NCBI RefSeq assembly: GCF_000214475.1
Contig: NZ_AFII01000002.1
Coordinates: 620,001-684,000 of the forward strand
Origin: Parvimonas sp. oral taxon 110 str. F0139
GTDB taxonomy: Bacteria; Bacillota; Clostridia; Tissierellales; Peptoniphilaceae
Length of the DNA stretch: 64,000 nt
Direction of reading: 5' to 3'
Of the stretch, positions 21,125 through 30,550 are shown piece after piece. Under the pieces are notes generated by a model. The model made no database searches. It had not been told where the DNA came from and worked only from the letters and a program-made list of their open reading frames with translations. The number at the start of each line of letters is the position of its first letter. Positions within the stretch are counted from its first letter, which is position 1. The translations under genes and the position numbers were made by a program.

Positions 21125-21149
21125 TATTGTGGAACAACAAGGAGAAATT

Positions 21150-22520
21150 ATGGAAAATACTATTGTTGCTATTGCTACTGCTACAGGCGAATCAGGTATT
21201 GGAATTATAAGACTTAGTGGTGAAAAGTCGATAGAAATTGTAAAAAATTTTTTCAAACCTTATGATAAAAAAGAAATAGACGAAAAATCCAATAGAATGA
21301 TGAAATATGGACATATTTACGACAAAGATGAACTCATTGATGAAGTTATGGTTTGTTTTATGTTTGCACCTCATACGTATACGAGAGAAAACGTGGTGGA
21401 AATATTTACTCATGGGGGTATTGTATGTCTTAAAAGAGTTTTAAATTTATGTCTTGAAAATGGAGCAGATCTTGCAGAAAAAGGAGAATTTACGAAAAGA
21501 GCCTTTTTAAATGGACGTCTTGATTTGTCTCAAGCTGAAGGAGTTATTGACTTAATAAAGGCGAAAACGGAGTTTTCTCACAAGAGTGCAATTAATCAGC
21601 TTGAAGGGCATTTGAGTAAAAAGATTAAAGAATTTAGAGAAGAACTTTTAGATATTTTAAGTTTTGTTGAGTATTCTATCAATTTTACAGAAGATATGCA
21701 GGAGGAATTACCTTTTGATAATGTAATTTTAAAGACTGAGAAATTGATGACTGAAATGGAAGAATTACTTGGAGAGTCTAATAAAGGAAAAATTTTAAAA
21801 GACGGAATAAATGTTTCAATTATTGGTAAGCCTAATGTTGGAAAGTCTTCTCTACTAAATAGAATTTTAAGACAGGAACGAGCAATTGTAACGGATATTG
21901 CAGGAACTACGAGAGATTTAATTAAGGAAGACATTGAACTTTCAGGAATTAAGTTAAATATAAATGATACAGCAGGAATCAGAGAAACTGTTGATGTCGT
22001 TGAAAAAATTGGAGTTCAAAAATCTATCGAAGCAAGTGAAAACTCTGACTTAAATTTGGTACTTTTCGATATTTCAAGAGAACTTGACGAGGAAGACGAA
22101 AAGATAATAAATCTTGCAAATACAACTAAATCTATTGGAATTTTAAATAAAGTAGATTTGGACAAAAAATTAAATGAAGAAAAATTGAAAGAAAAGGTAA
22201 ATTTTGAGTTAATAGAAATATCCGCTCTAAAAAATGAAGGAATTTCAAAACTTGAACAGGCAATTATAGATATGTTCTTCGATGGCAAAATTGAGATTAA
22301 AGATAAGGCTTTAATTACAAATGTAAGACATGAAAACAGTCTAAAGAGCTCATTGGAATATTTAAAATCTTTCTATGCGGATTTAAAAAATATGGTGCCT
22401 ATCGACTGTTGCGAAGTGGATTTAAGAAGAGCTTACGAAGTGCTTGGAGAAATAATCGGAGAAAATATTTCTGAAAACATCTTGGATAATATCTTTTCAA
22501 ATTTCTGTATAGGAAAATAA
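21150..22520 (+). CDS. mnmE: tRNA modification GTPase MnmE
   Basis: 456 residues from the ATG at 21150, which has AAGGAG six bases ahead; an in-frame GTG at 21129 adds seven residues but has no such site. The N-terminal tetrahydrofolate-binding domain starts TIVAIATATGESGIGIIRLS. The G domain (about 215-370) has GKPNVGKSSLLN, DIAGTTRD and NKVD. The C-terminal CIGK carries the catalytic Cys. With MnmG it makes cmnm5 at tRNA wobble uridine. mnmG would normally follow, but is found at 53 kb on the other strand. Confidence 0.97.
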   Translation: MENTIVAIATATGESGIGIIRLSGEKSIEIVKNFFKPYDKKEIDEKSNRMMKYGHIYDKDELIDEVMVCFMFAPHTYTRENVVEIFTHGGIVCLKRVLNLCLENGADLAEKGEFTKRAFLNGRLDLSQAEGVIDLIKAKTEFSHKSAINQLEGHLSKKIKEFREELLDILSFVEYSINFTEDMQEELPFDNVILKTEKLMTEMEELLGESNKGKILKDGINVSIIGKPNVGKSSLLNRILRQERAIVTDIAGTTRDLIKEDIELSGIKLNINDTAGIRETVDVVEKIGVQKSIEASENSDLNLVLFDISRELDEEDEKIINLANTTKSIGILNKVDLDKKLNEEKLKEKVNFELIEISALKNEGISKLEQAIIDMFFDGKIEIKDKALITNVRHENSLKSSLEYLKSFYADLKNMVPIDCCEVDLRRAYEVLGEIIGENISENILDNIFSNFCIGK

Positions 22521-22545
22521 AGACGGTGAAAACCGTCTTTTTTTA
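22519..22545 (+). terminator. Terminator after mnmE
   Basis: AAAGACGGT (22519-22527), loop GAAA, ACCGTCTTT (22532-22540), then T-run. Confidence 0.88.
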
Positions 22546-22570
22546 GGGATGGATTAGTTTGCTGTAGTTG

Positions 22571-22912
22571 ATGTATCTACGATATCTACGATACATTACT
22601 TTTGCTAAAGCAAAAGTATGAGATTTCCACAGTCGATTGTACTCAAATCAAAGATTTGAACAATCTTTGCGTCAGACCTACTTTTGCTTGTAAACAAGCA
22701 AAGTTAGGGCTAGATTCACTTCACTACGTTCTGTTTCGGTCGAGATGACGTATAAAGGAAATTGCTTTAATTGGTAGATTAACGTGAATAGTAAATAAAA
22801 TTCAAATTATTTTTATAAATATTATAGAAACGAAATAAATTCCCATAATATAGTATTTAAAACATTGTGTATAAAACAAAATAATTCACGTCATAGCACT
22901 TTGAAAAGAAAT
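22571..22912. repeat. Mosaic palindromic intergenic repeat, copy 2
   Basis: Ordered blocks: a doubled TATCTACGATA palindrome; hairpin TACTTTTGC/GCAAAAGTA; GAGATTTCCACAGTCGA; hairpin GATTGT...ACAATC; GCGTCAGACCTACTTTT; hairpin TTTGCTTG/CAAGCAAA (22683-22702); AGTTAGGGCTAGATTC; GGTCGAGATGACGTATA. Then AT-rich spacer and the terminal block AATTCACGTCATAGCACTTTG. It fills the gap between mnmE and the MFS promoter. Confidence 0.88.
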
Positions 22913-22956
22913 TCCCCCAATAAATCCTCCATTATATAAAAAATCATAAAAAACTA

Positions 22957-22985
22957 TTGACATAGTATATTATACATTATATAAT
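22957..22985 (+). promoter_or_regulatory. Consensus promoter of the MFS transporter gene
   Basis: Perfect TTGACA (22957-22962), 17-base spacer, perfect TATAAT (22980-22985). The spacer and -10 contain an A/T palindrome (ATATTAT...ATAATAT) that could bind a repressor; a promoter this strong in front of an efflux-type gene suggests repression. Confidence 0.8.
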
Positions 22986-23018
22986 ATAATCAAAATAAAG
23001 TGTTAAGAGGTAAAAGTT

Positions 23019-24263
23019 ATGGATATTGTAAAAGAATCAAGAAAACAGATGATAAAATTAATTATGACAACTATAACGGGAAACTTTGGTAGTTCTATTT
23101 TGTCATTCATTATTGGACTTTTAATCTTGAAAAAAACTGAATCTGCTCTAAATTTTGGTATTTCTCAAGTTATAGGACCTTTAGTTGCGCTTGTTTTGCT
23201 TCCTTTTGTGGGATCTGTTATAGATAAATACAATAAGAAGATTGTAATTGTAATTGCTCAACTTTTTAGCATTGTAAGTTTGATTTTATATGCTTTAAGT
23301 TTAAATTCTAATGCTGAGACTAATTTAATTAATACATATATGTTGTTAATTTGTTTAAAGGTTGCGGATCAATTTTTAAATAATGCTTTTTCATCTTCAG
23401 TTAAGAGGGTTGTATGTGAAGAATATATTCAAAAGGTAAAATCTTTTCAACAGATTGCATCTTCAGGAGTTTATATAATTTCTCCAATTTTAGCGGTTTT
23501 TCTACTTACAAAATTAAAATTAATCCATTTTGTACTTTTGGAAGCTGTTATCGAGTTTATAACAATTTTAATTGTACTTTTTATAAATTTCAATCTTATT
23601 AAAACTGAAGAATCAGATAATAATGAAGAAAAGAAAGTTTTAAAGATGTTCGTTGAAGGAATCAGATATATAAGAGATAAAAGAGTTTTAGTTTTTATTA
23701 TTTTCTTTGCAATGTTCATAAATTTTCTTTTTGCATCAGTTTCGGTTGGACTTCCCTATGTTTTGATTAATGAGATTAAGATTTCCGATTATCTCTATGG
23801 TATTATAAATGCAGCTTTTCCTGTAGCAGTAATAGTTTCATCAATAATCTTGTCAATGATGGATGATATTGAAAGCCCTTTAGAGTTTTCTTTTAAATGG
23901 CTTAGATGGACTGCTGGAGTTTTATTATTTTTAGGAATTGCATTATTATTTAAGCTTAGTATTTTTTCATATTTTATAGTATTTATGATATTTGCTTTTG
24001 GAGTTAATTTTGTTGGAAATTTTGTAAATACACCTGTATTTGTTTGGCTTACTAAGGCTGTTCCACATGAATATCAAGGTAGAGTTTTTAGTATCATAGA
24101 GACAGGATGTCAACTACTAATGCCTCTTGGAATACTATTTTATTCTATTTTATTTGATAACTTTAAAAGTGCAAATATATTTATTATTTCAGGAATAGCA
24201 TTAATGGTTCTTGTAGTTTTACCATATATTTTAAAAGTAGATTTAAAGACAAAAGAATTTTAA
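23019..24263 (+). CDS. Major facilitator superfamily transporter
   Basis: 414 residues with about 12 membrane segments. The loop between segments 2 and 3 reads GSVIDKYNKKIVIV, the MFS motif A equivalent (GxxxDxxxRKxxI). The sequence resembles the MefA/enterobactin-exporter-like branch, so drug or small-molecule efflux is plausible; the substrate is unknown. It is flanked by its own consensus promoter and a shared terminator and forms a single-gene unit. Confidence 0.87.
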   Translation: MDIVKESRKQMIKLIMTTITGNFGSSILSFIIGLLILKKTESALNFGISQVIGPLVALVLLPFVGSVIDKYNKKIVIVIAQLFSIVSLILYALSLNSNAETNLINTYMLLICLKVADQFLNNAFSSSVKRVVCEEYIQKVKSFQQIASSGVYIISPILAVFLLTKLKLIHFVLLEAVIEFITILIVLFINFNLIKTEESDNNEEKKVLKMFVEGIRYIRDKRVLVFIIFFAMFINFLFASVSVGLPYVLINEIKISDYLYGIINAAFPVAVIVSSIILSMMDDIESPLEFSFKWLRWTAGVLLFLGIALLFKLSIFSYFIVFMIFAFGVNFVGNFVNTPVFVWLTKAVPHEYQGRVFSIIETGCQLLMPLGILFYSILFDNFKSANIFIISGIALMVLVVLPYILKVDLKTKEF

Positions 24264-24289
24264 GAAATCCCCCTTAAAATAATTTATAA

Positions 24290-24321
24290 AAAAATGAGAG
24301 TTATCAAAACTCTCATTTTTT
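24290..24321. terminator. Bidirectional terminator between MFS gene and fni
   Basis: AAAAATGAGAGTT (24290-24302) / AACTCTCATTTTT (24308-24320) with a short loop; A-run before, T-run after. It overlaps the fni stop codon. Confidence 0.85.
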
Positions 24322-25342
24322 AATATTCACATATTTCTTTTAATTTTCCAAATATTTTGTATTCAACTTGTTTAAGTTCTTCAATGTTTTTTACTCCAAG
24401 AAGTAACATAATCATCTTTGTTTGATAGATTAGAGATTTTAAATAATCTTCAGCAAATTTATATCCACCATGAATTAAATATCTTAAAACTTCACCTGCA
24501 ATGGCAGTCATATCGCTACCGAGTATAATCGCCTTAGCAATGTCTTCTCCGGTTTTAATTCCACCAGATCCTATTAGAGTAAAGTCTTTTGAGATTTTTC
24601 TACAGTCTATTATACATTTTGCAGTTGGAATTCCCCAACCGTAGATATTTGTAAAATCTAAGTCTGTTCTTCTCAAATTTTCAATTTCAATGAAATTTGT
24701 TCCACCATAACCACTAATATCAATGTATTTTACACCAACATTCAAAAGTTTTTCACAAGTTTTTTTAGATATTCCACAACCTGTTTCCTTTATGATTACT
24801 GGAACTTCTAAATTTTTCACAATATTTTCAATGTTTTCTAAAATTCCTTTGAAATTCCTATCTCCTTCAAATTGAACAATCTCTTGAGCGGGATTTAGAT
24901 GGAGAGAAATAGCGTCAGAATTTAACATTTCAACAGCTTTTTTTGCATCTTCAAGACTTGATAATGCAGAAAGATTTGAAATTATTATATTTTTTTCATC
25001 TAAAATATCTTTTACTATTGTAAAAGTTTCTACAAGTTCATCATCTTGTAGGGCAACTTTTTGGCTGCCACTTTCAAATGCTATATTAAAATTTTTACAA
25101 AGTCTCGCTAAGTCTTCATTAACATCATAGGAAGTCTCTGCTCCACCTGTCATTGCATTTATGAGAAGCGGGAAAGACAATTTTTTTCCTAAAAAGTTTA
25201 CTGATGTATCAATTTCGTCAAAATTTAAATCAGTCAACGCAAAATGTTCAATATATACATTGTCAAATAGAGTATTGGATTTGAAATTGCTCTTTAAAAA
25301 ATTTTCCAAATGTTCTTTTTTTCTCTCGTTTTCCATATTCAC
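24320..25342 (-). CDS. fni: Isopentenyl-diphosphate delta-isomerase, type 2 (FMN)
   Basis: 340 residues, a TIM-barrel flavoenzyme. Family features: FPLLINAMTGGAE near the N-terminus, FESGSQKVAL, LHLNPAQEIVQFEGDRNF, VIIKETGCGISK, DISGYGGTNFIEIE and the FMN phosphate site LIGSGGIKTGEDIAKAI. It interconverts IPP and DMAPP with reduced FMN and metal. It starts 2 bases before the end of the LCP gene's intergenic junction, so the two are co-transcribed. Isoprenoids feed undecaprenyl phosphate, which LCP proteins use as carrier. Confidence 0.95.
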   Translation of the reverse strand: MNMENERKKEHLENFLKSNFKSNTLFDNVYIEHFALTDLNFDEIDTSVNFLGKKLSFPLLINAMTGGAETSYDVNEDLARLCKNFNIAFESGSQKVALQDDELVETFTIVKDILDEKNIIISNLSALSSLEDAKKAVEMLNSDAISLHLNPAQEIVQFEGDRNFKGILENIENIVKNLEVPVIIKETGCGISKKTCEKLLNVGVKYIDISGYGGTNFIEIENLRRTDLDFTNIYGWGIPTAKCIIDCRKISKDFTLIGSGGIKTGEDIAKAIILGSDMTAIAGEVLRYLIHGGYKFAEDYLKSLIYQTKMIMLLLGVKNIEELKQVEYKIFGKLKEICEY

Positions 25343-25343
25343 C

Positions 25344-26411
25344 CTAATTATCTATTATTGTTTTTTTGTTGTTTTTATTAGTATTAGTTTTATTGTTATT
25401 ATTAGTTTTATTATTGTTAGTATTATTATTCTTGTTGTTATTGTTATTGTTGTTGTTATTATTCTTTTTTTCGTCTGTATCTACTTGCGTATTGTTATTT
25501 TGACTTAATAGATAATCACTGAACATCTCTTTAACAAGAGCATTCAATTTTGAACGATTAGGAACGAAATAACTTATATTGTTTATATAAGCAGATTCTC
25601 CTGGAACTATTTGAGTATTCATTTTATCTACACTTAAATTATTTGCTTTTAAAGCTAATTTTGTAATTGTAGAGAAAGGAATATTAGTATTCACAGTCTT
25701 TTTAACAACTTCTAAAATTTCAGGGATTTTTGCAATATTTTTAGCTTTAGTCAACTCTTTAACTAATGCTTTTATAAGTAATTGTTGAGCTTTAACACGA
25801 CCAACATCACCTTCTATATATCCTGCTCTAAATCTTGCAAATTGTAGGGCTTGTTTTCCGTTTAGAACTTGTTTACCTGGTTTTAAGTGGACATCATCTT
25901 CTGCAACGTCAACTTGAACAGGAACATCGACTTCAACACCACCAAGGACATCTACAATATCTTTAACAGAGAAGAAATTTACTCTTACATAGTAGTCTAT
26001 GTCTAAATTTAAGAAATCTCTTGTAGTTTTTACAGCCATTTTTAGACCACCATAGTGGTGAGCATGGTTTATTTTATCTAATTTTCCATTAACCATAACT
26101 CTTGAATCACGAGGGATTGAAAGAATATCAATCTTTCCTGTTTCAAAATTAACTTTACATAAAATCATAGTGTCAGTTCTGTTTTGCTCAGTTGTAACAC
26201 CACTGAAATCATCACTATCTAAACCTAAAACTAAGAATAAAAGTTCATTTTCAACACGTTGTTCAATATTATTTCCTTCGCCTAAATCGCTACCTACAAA
26301 TTCTACTTTTGAAGTAACTTCCATAATATCTAAAATTCTATTTGCAACCCAAAAGATTCCACCAAATAGAGCTAAAGATAGAATAAAAGTTATTATAAAT
26401 TTCTTTTTCAT
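25344..26411 (-). CDS. LytR-CpsA-Psr family cell-wall glycopolymer transferase
   Basis: 355 residues. One N-terminal membrane segment (about 5-27), then the extracytoplasmic LCP domain (about 60-245): NRTDTMILCKVNFETGKIDI, LSIPRDSRVMV, INHAHHYGG, QALQFARFRAGYIEGDVGR. Arg and Asp residues typical of pyrophosphate/polyprenyl binding are present. The family moves teichoic acid-like or capsular polymers from undecaprenyl carriers to peptidoglycan. The last 50 residues are almost only Asn, Lys and Thr, encoded by AAT/AAC-rich DNA. ATG after AAGGAG. Confidence 0.94.
   Translation of the reverse strand: MKKKFIITFILSLALFGGIFWVANRILDIMEVTSKVEFVGSDLGEGNNIEQRVENELLFLVLGLDSDDFSGVTTEQNRTDTMILCKVNFETGKIDILSIPRDSRVMVNGKLDKINHAHHYGGLKMAVKTTRDFLNLDIDYYVRVNFFSVKDIVDVLGGVEVDVPVQVDVAEDDVHLKPGKQVLNGKQALQFARFRAGYIEGDVGRVKAQQLLIKALVKELTKAKNIAKIPEILEVVKKTVNTNIPFSTITKLALKANNLSVDKMNTQIVPGESAYINNISYFVPNRSKLNALVKEMFSDYLLSQNNNTQVDTDEKKNNNNNNNNNNKNNNTNNNKTNNNNKTNTNKNNKKTIIDN
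25359..25470. repeat. Low-complexity Asn-codon tract in the LCP gene
   Basis: Interrupted trinucleotide runs (ATT/GTT on the plus strand, AAT/AAC in the coding strand) encode about ten consecutive Asn and further Asn/Lys/Thr clusters at the protein C-terminus. The repeat is prone to slippage in multiples of three. Confidence 0.85.
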
Positions 26412-26421
26412 ATAAAACTCC

Positions 26422-26964
26422 TTACTTTATCAACTTACTGATTACTTTGAAACTACTGTGCTCTGAACTTTTTATTAAATCAAAAAGTATAGTTTCAACA
26501 TTGGTAACACTTGCTCCCATTTCTCTAATTAGGTCCAATCCATTCTTATAATTTTCAGAATTTCTTGAACCTACAGTTTCAAAAGGAACATAAATTTCAA
26601 AGTCACTCTTTAAGTCTTTTATCGTTTGATATACACAAATATGTGTTTCTATACCCGCAACAATAATAGAAGTTTTTCCTTCTTTTTTAAGTTTTAAAAC
26701 TTCTTCCTTGATAAGTGGATAGGCTGAAAAGCTGTTCTTTGCAAAATATTTTGCTTTTGAGTCTTTTAAAGACTCTTTAATTTCTAAAACAGTTTCGCCA
26801 AGACCTTTAGGATATTGTTCAGTATAAATTATAGGAATATTAAGTTCTTTGCAGGACTTAATCAAAATATTCGTGTATTTTACAATGTTTTCATTGTTTT
26901 GTATAACTGGCATTAATTTTTCTTGAAAATCTAATACCAGTAAAATTGTATTTTCAATTTTCAT
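26422..26964 (-). CDS. Isochorismatase-family cysteine hydrolase
   Basis: 180 residues from the ATG at 26964, which has GGAG seven bases upstream; the in-frame TTG four codons earlier lies within that site. Catalytic triad as expected: Asp in LLVLDFQEKLM, Lys in AKYFAKNSFSAY and Cys in VAGIETHICVYQT, with the cis-peptide before it. The family hydrolyses amides or vinyl ethers (nicotinamidase-like, isochorismatase). The exact substrate cannot be assigned. First of isochorismatase-LCP-fni on the minus strand, 10 bases before the LCP start. Confidence 0.9.
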   Translation of the reverse strand: MKIENTILLVLDFQEKLMPVIQNNENIVKYTNILIKSCKELNIPIIYTEQYPKGLGETVLEIKESLKDSKAKYFAKNSFSAYPLIKEEVLKLKKEGKTSIIVAGIETHICVYQTIKDLKSDFEIYVPFETVGSRNSENYKNGLDLIREMGASVTNVETILFDLIKSSEHSSFKVISKLIK

Positions 26965-27105
26965 AAAAATCTCCAAATCTAAAATTGAATAATCATTCTA
27001 TCACAATTATTCTTGAAAATCAAACCATTACTTATAATTATATTGACAAATTATATTATAAGTAGTTAAATATATTAACCATAATTATTTAATGATAATT
27101 TTTTT

Positions 27106-27345
27106 GTAATTATGATGAAAAATTAATAGTTTTATCATAGGGCATAAAACTATAAATATTATACCATAATTCCTATTTGGTAACTTATTTAATGTAATTA
27201 TGGTGAAATATATCTAATTTTACCATTATGCGTAAAACTAGATAATTAAATCATAATTCCTTTTTTATAATTAAATTAGAGTAATTATGATGAAATATTA
27301 ATAGTTTTACCATCTGGCGTAAAACTATTAATATTATACACTTTA
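27106..27345. repeat. Three tandem 87-88 bp hairpin units
   Basis: Units begin with GTAATTATGRTGAAA at 27106, 27194 and 27281. Each holds an inverted repeat with an 8-base loop: ATAGTTTTAT/ATAAAACTAT around CATAGGGC (27126-27153); ATCTAATTTTAC/GTAAAACTAGAT around CATTATGC (27212-27243, one mismatch); a perfect 16-bp arm starting ATATTAATAG around CATCTGGC (27295-27334). A degenerate fourth unit may precede at about 27018-27105. It fills the gap between the isochorismatase and kinase genes. Confidence 0.85.
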
Positions 27346-27388
27346 TGGATATTTTTTTCAACTTTATAAATTAATTTTGCTTAAAAAG

Positions 27389-27417
27389 TTGCTTTTTTAC
27401 TGATATTAATATATAAT
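27389..27417 (+). promoter_or_regulatory. Promoter of the choline-kinase-like gene
   Basis: TTGCTT (27389-27394), 17 bases, TATAAT (27412-27417), 30 bases before the ATG, with AAAGGAGG as ribosome binding site. Confidence 0.7.
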
Positions 27418-27446
27418 GTTCAGACAGGGATAAAAAAGGAGGAATT

Positions 27447-28484
27447 ATGAACAAAATAGATTTAGATATACTAAAGAGTCTTTATATAAATAAATATAGT
27501 AACCAAATTGATTTATCCAAGATAAATGAATATTCTAAAGAAGAATTAGAAGAGATTAGAAAAGCCATTAATAACACACATATAAAAGCAATTTCAATTA
27601 TTTGTGAGGCTTTAAATGTTGATATTGATGATATTCAAGAGATTGAAGTTTTAAAAAAGGGAATGACAAATAATTCCTTTATATTTACAGTAAATAACGA
27701 AAAATATATTATGAGAATACCTGGAGAGGGAACTTCTGAACTTATAGATAGAGTTCAAGAAGCGGAAGTTTATTCTTTAATTAAAGATAAAAATATTTGT
27801 GATGAATTAATTTATATTAATGCAGACAATGGATATAAGATTACAAAATTTATTGAAAATTCAAGAAATTGTGATGATAAAAATCATGATGACTTAAGAA
27901 AATGTATGGATAAAATAAAAGAATTACATTCTTTAGGTTTAGAAGTGAGTCACGAGTTCGATGTTTTTGAAAAAATTAATTTCTACGAATCTTTGTGGGA
28001 AAATAAAAATTCTATTTATGAAGATTATGAAGAAGTGAAGAAAAAGATTTTTTCGCTACAAGATTTTATAGAAAAAAATAGAAAGCCAAAATGTTTAACT
28101 CATATAGATGCAAATTGTGATAATTTTTTATTTGCAACTGATGGAACTCTCCGTTTAATCGACTGGGAATATGCTGCCATGCAAGATCCGGATATTGATA
28201 TTGCAATGTTCTGTATCTATTCTTTATATGACAAAAATCAAGTTGACAATTTGATAGACATTTATTTCAACGGCGAAGTAGATGAGATTACAAAAATAAA
28301 AATTTATGCCTATATTGCTTGTTGTGGACTACTTTGGAGCAACTGGTGCGAATACAAATTAGACTTCGGTATTCATTTTGGAGAATATTCTACAAAACAA
28401 TATGAATATGCTAGAGATTATTATAAAATCGTTGAAAAATGGCTAAAGAAAAATAAAAATAGACAAGAAAAAATCACTGCGTAA
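27447..28484 (+). CDS. Choline/ethanolamine kinase-like phosphotransferase (LicA-like)
   Basis: 345 residues. After an unusual 55-residue charged N-terminus, the kinase fold begins with KKGMTNNSFIFTVNNEKYIM (nucleotide loop and Lys). Catalytic loop THIDANCDNFLF has the HxDxxxxN pattern, and metal motif LIDWEYAAMQDPDIDIA has the DxEY typical of choline kinases and LicA. It probably phosphorylates choline or a related amino alcohol for decorating surface polymers. No licB/C/D neighbours are visible, so the substrate is inference. The terminator overlaps the stop codon. Confidence 0.82.
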   Translation: MNKIDLDILKSLYINKYSNQIDLSKINEYSKEELEEIRKAINNTHIKAISIICEALNVDIDDIQEIEVLKKGMTNNSFIFTVNNEKYIMRIPGEGTSELIDRVQEAEVYSLIKDKNICDELIYINADNGYKITKFIENSRNCDDKNHDDLRKCMDKIKELHSLGLEVSHEFDVFEKINFYESLWENKNSIYEDYEEVKKKIFSLQDFIEKNRKPKCLTHIDANCDNFLFATDGTLRLIDWEYAAMQDPDIDIAMFCIYSLYDKNQVDNLIDIYFNGEVDEITKIKIYAYIACCGLLWSNWCEYKLDFGIHFGEYSTKQYEYARDYYKIVEKWLKKNKNRQEKITA

Positions 28485-28499
28485 AACAGTGATTTTTTT
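28468..28499 (+). terminator. Terminator overlapping the kinase stop codon
   Basis: AAAAAATCACTG (28468-28479) / CAGTGATTTTTT (28487-28498) around CGTAAAA. Confidence 0.88.
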
Positions 28500-28511
28500 G
28501 TTTATATTATT

Positions 28512-28560
28512 GTTCCCGGGCACCCACCCGATGCAAGGCATCGTGGAAGGGAGGGGTTCT
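28512..28560. repeat. GC-rich hairpin repeat, copy 1
   Basis: Begins GTTCCCGGGCACCCACCCGA, then GATGCAAGGCATC as inner hairpin, then GTGGAAGGGAGGGGTTCT. About 60% GC in a roughly 30% GC region. It is the inverted counterpart of the element at 57616-57664 and abuts the bceB-like stop codon. Confidence 0.85.
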
Positions 28561-30550
28561 TATCTTATAATTTTATAATAAACTCTTGAAGTTATTGAGT
28601 AGATTATAAAGTAAATTACAGAGAAACAAAGTACAATTGTAGCAAAACTCATTGTGAAAATTTTTATGTTTTTAAATCCAAGTCCTCCAAGTATATTGTA
28701 TAGGATTGGAAAGGCGAATATTGAGTGAATTGTTGCTACTATAAGTGGTAAGAAGAAAATCCACAATATTTGTACTCTAAGGCTCTTTTTGATTATTGAG
28801 TCAGGAAGACCTACATTTTTCATTATGTGGTAATTTTGTTTATCTTCAAAGCCCTCAGAAATTTGTTTATAATATGTGATTAGCACAGTTCCTGTTATGA
28901 AAATTAATGCAACTATCATTCCGAAAAATAATAGACCGCCATTTAGTTCATAAGCAAAAGCATCAACTTCAGCTTTTGAAGACAAAGAATGACTAAATAC
29001 ATCTTTTTGTTGAACAAATATGTTATAATCTGTTTGTAATCTTGAATAAAATGCTTCTTTATCAGCAGAATCTAAATCAAAATTAAAATCTAGGTTATAT
29101 TTTAATTGTTTTTCATTATAATTATAAGTATATTCTTCTAACATTTTTATAAAAGTTTCATTATCTTTTACAATAATTATCATACCTTCAGCAGATATAC
29201 TCATAGGAAATAAGTTTTTACTTTTACTAATTTATAATTATTTCCAGCAAAATCCATACTGTCATAATTATTAAGCTTTTTAGAGTTAGTGGAATATATC
29301 ACCTCACCATCATTAAGAGTATAATTAGTATTGTTGTTTCTATTAAAATCTTCCAATGTTTCAACGATTAAAAATGCTGATAATGCTTGTCTTTTACCTA
29401 AAGGAGTAATCTTTCCATTTTCATTTATTACAGGATTCATTATAGTCTTTTTGACTGTTAGATTTTTAATTTTTTCATCTTCTTTTAACTCTTTGTTTAA
29501 AATATTTAAGATTTCTTTTTTCTTTTCTTCTCCATTTGATAGTATATCTTTATTATTTCCTGTTACTGAGGAGGATAAATAAAAATCATTAGGATGAATA
29601 GAATCTGTAAGGTCTTTTATACTTGAATTTATAGTCAATGTTGTAGCTAAAGTAACTATAATTGAAGTTGAAAGAAGTGTAATACTTGCAAGTGAAACTG
29701 CATTTGATTTCATTCTGTATAACATTCCTGATATTGAAAGGAAATTTTTTGCTTTGTAATATAAATTTCTATTTCTTTTTAATAATTTTAAAACTAAAAT
29801 ACTAAAAGCGATGAATACCAGATAAGTACCGATTATTACAGCAATAACAGCAGGAAAAAATGCAAAAAAGCTACTGAGATTCCCTTTTGAAGTAACTGAA
29901 AGATAATATCCAGCACATAGAATTATAAAGCCTAAAGTTCCAAGGATAAACTTACTTTTCGGTTCTCCCTCTGCCCTTTTTTGCTTTGAAAGAAGTTCTA
30001 TAGGAGTTGATTTTCCAATTCTAAATATCATTGTTAAATATATCAATATAAATATTATAGCTAAGAATATTAAAGTCAATATTGCAGAAGAAATTGAAAA
30101 ATTATAGTCCATTATTTTTGCGGTCATATTTTTAGTTATTTTGTTAAGTAGAACAAATGCTAATTTTCCAAGAACAAATCCACCTGTTATTGAAAAGAAA
30201 CTAACTGTCAAAAAGTTTAGTATATATTCTATTGAAATAATTTTAGCAATATGTTTTTTCTCTAAACCTAAAATACCATATAGGGCAAATTCCTTATTTC
30301 TCCTCTTTGCTAAAAAGCTATTGGCATATAGGATAAATATAAATGTGAAAATTCCAACTATAAAAATTCCAAATTTTATAAGGATTGCTACATATTCATG
30401 ATTTTTTTCTATATAATGATTTTGTCCAAGGGAAGCCATTACGAAAAATAGAGTTCCCATAATACTACTTGCTATTAAAAATGGAGTTAAAAGCAAAGCA
30501 TTCGCCTTCATATTTCTAAAAGCAAATTTCGAAGCCATTTTACTTTTCAT
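28560..30550 (-). CDS. Bce-type ABC transporter permease (FtsX-like), split in two frames
   Basis: Two overlapping frames (449 codons to 29201, then 214 codons from the ATG at 29204) add up to 663 residues, the normal length of BceB/VraG permeases. The first holds segments 1-4 (FAFRNMKANALLLTPFLIAS, YGILGLEKKHI), four more segments to about residue 260, and the start of the large extracellular domain; the second the rest of that domain and the last segments (KQISEGFEDKQNYHIMKNVG, LRVQILWIFFLPLIVATIHS). One extra base near 29206-29210 would join them as YFPMSISAEG. Known role: with BceA it removes cell-wall-active peptides and signals to a BceS-type kinase. The ATGA overlap leaves a true split possible. 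Confidence 0.85.

Noticed and set aside
27018..27345. Regular repeats with about 87-bp spacing suggested a CRISPR array
   Set aside because: The whole unit is conserved, there are no unique spacers of constant length between short identical repeats, and no cas genes are present.
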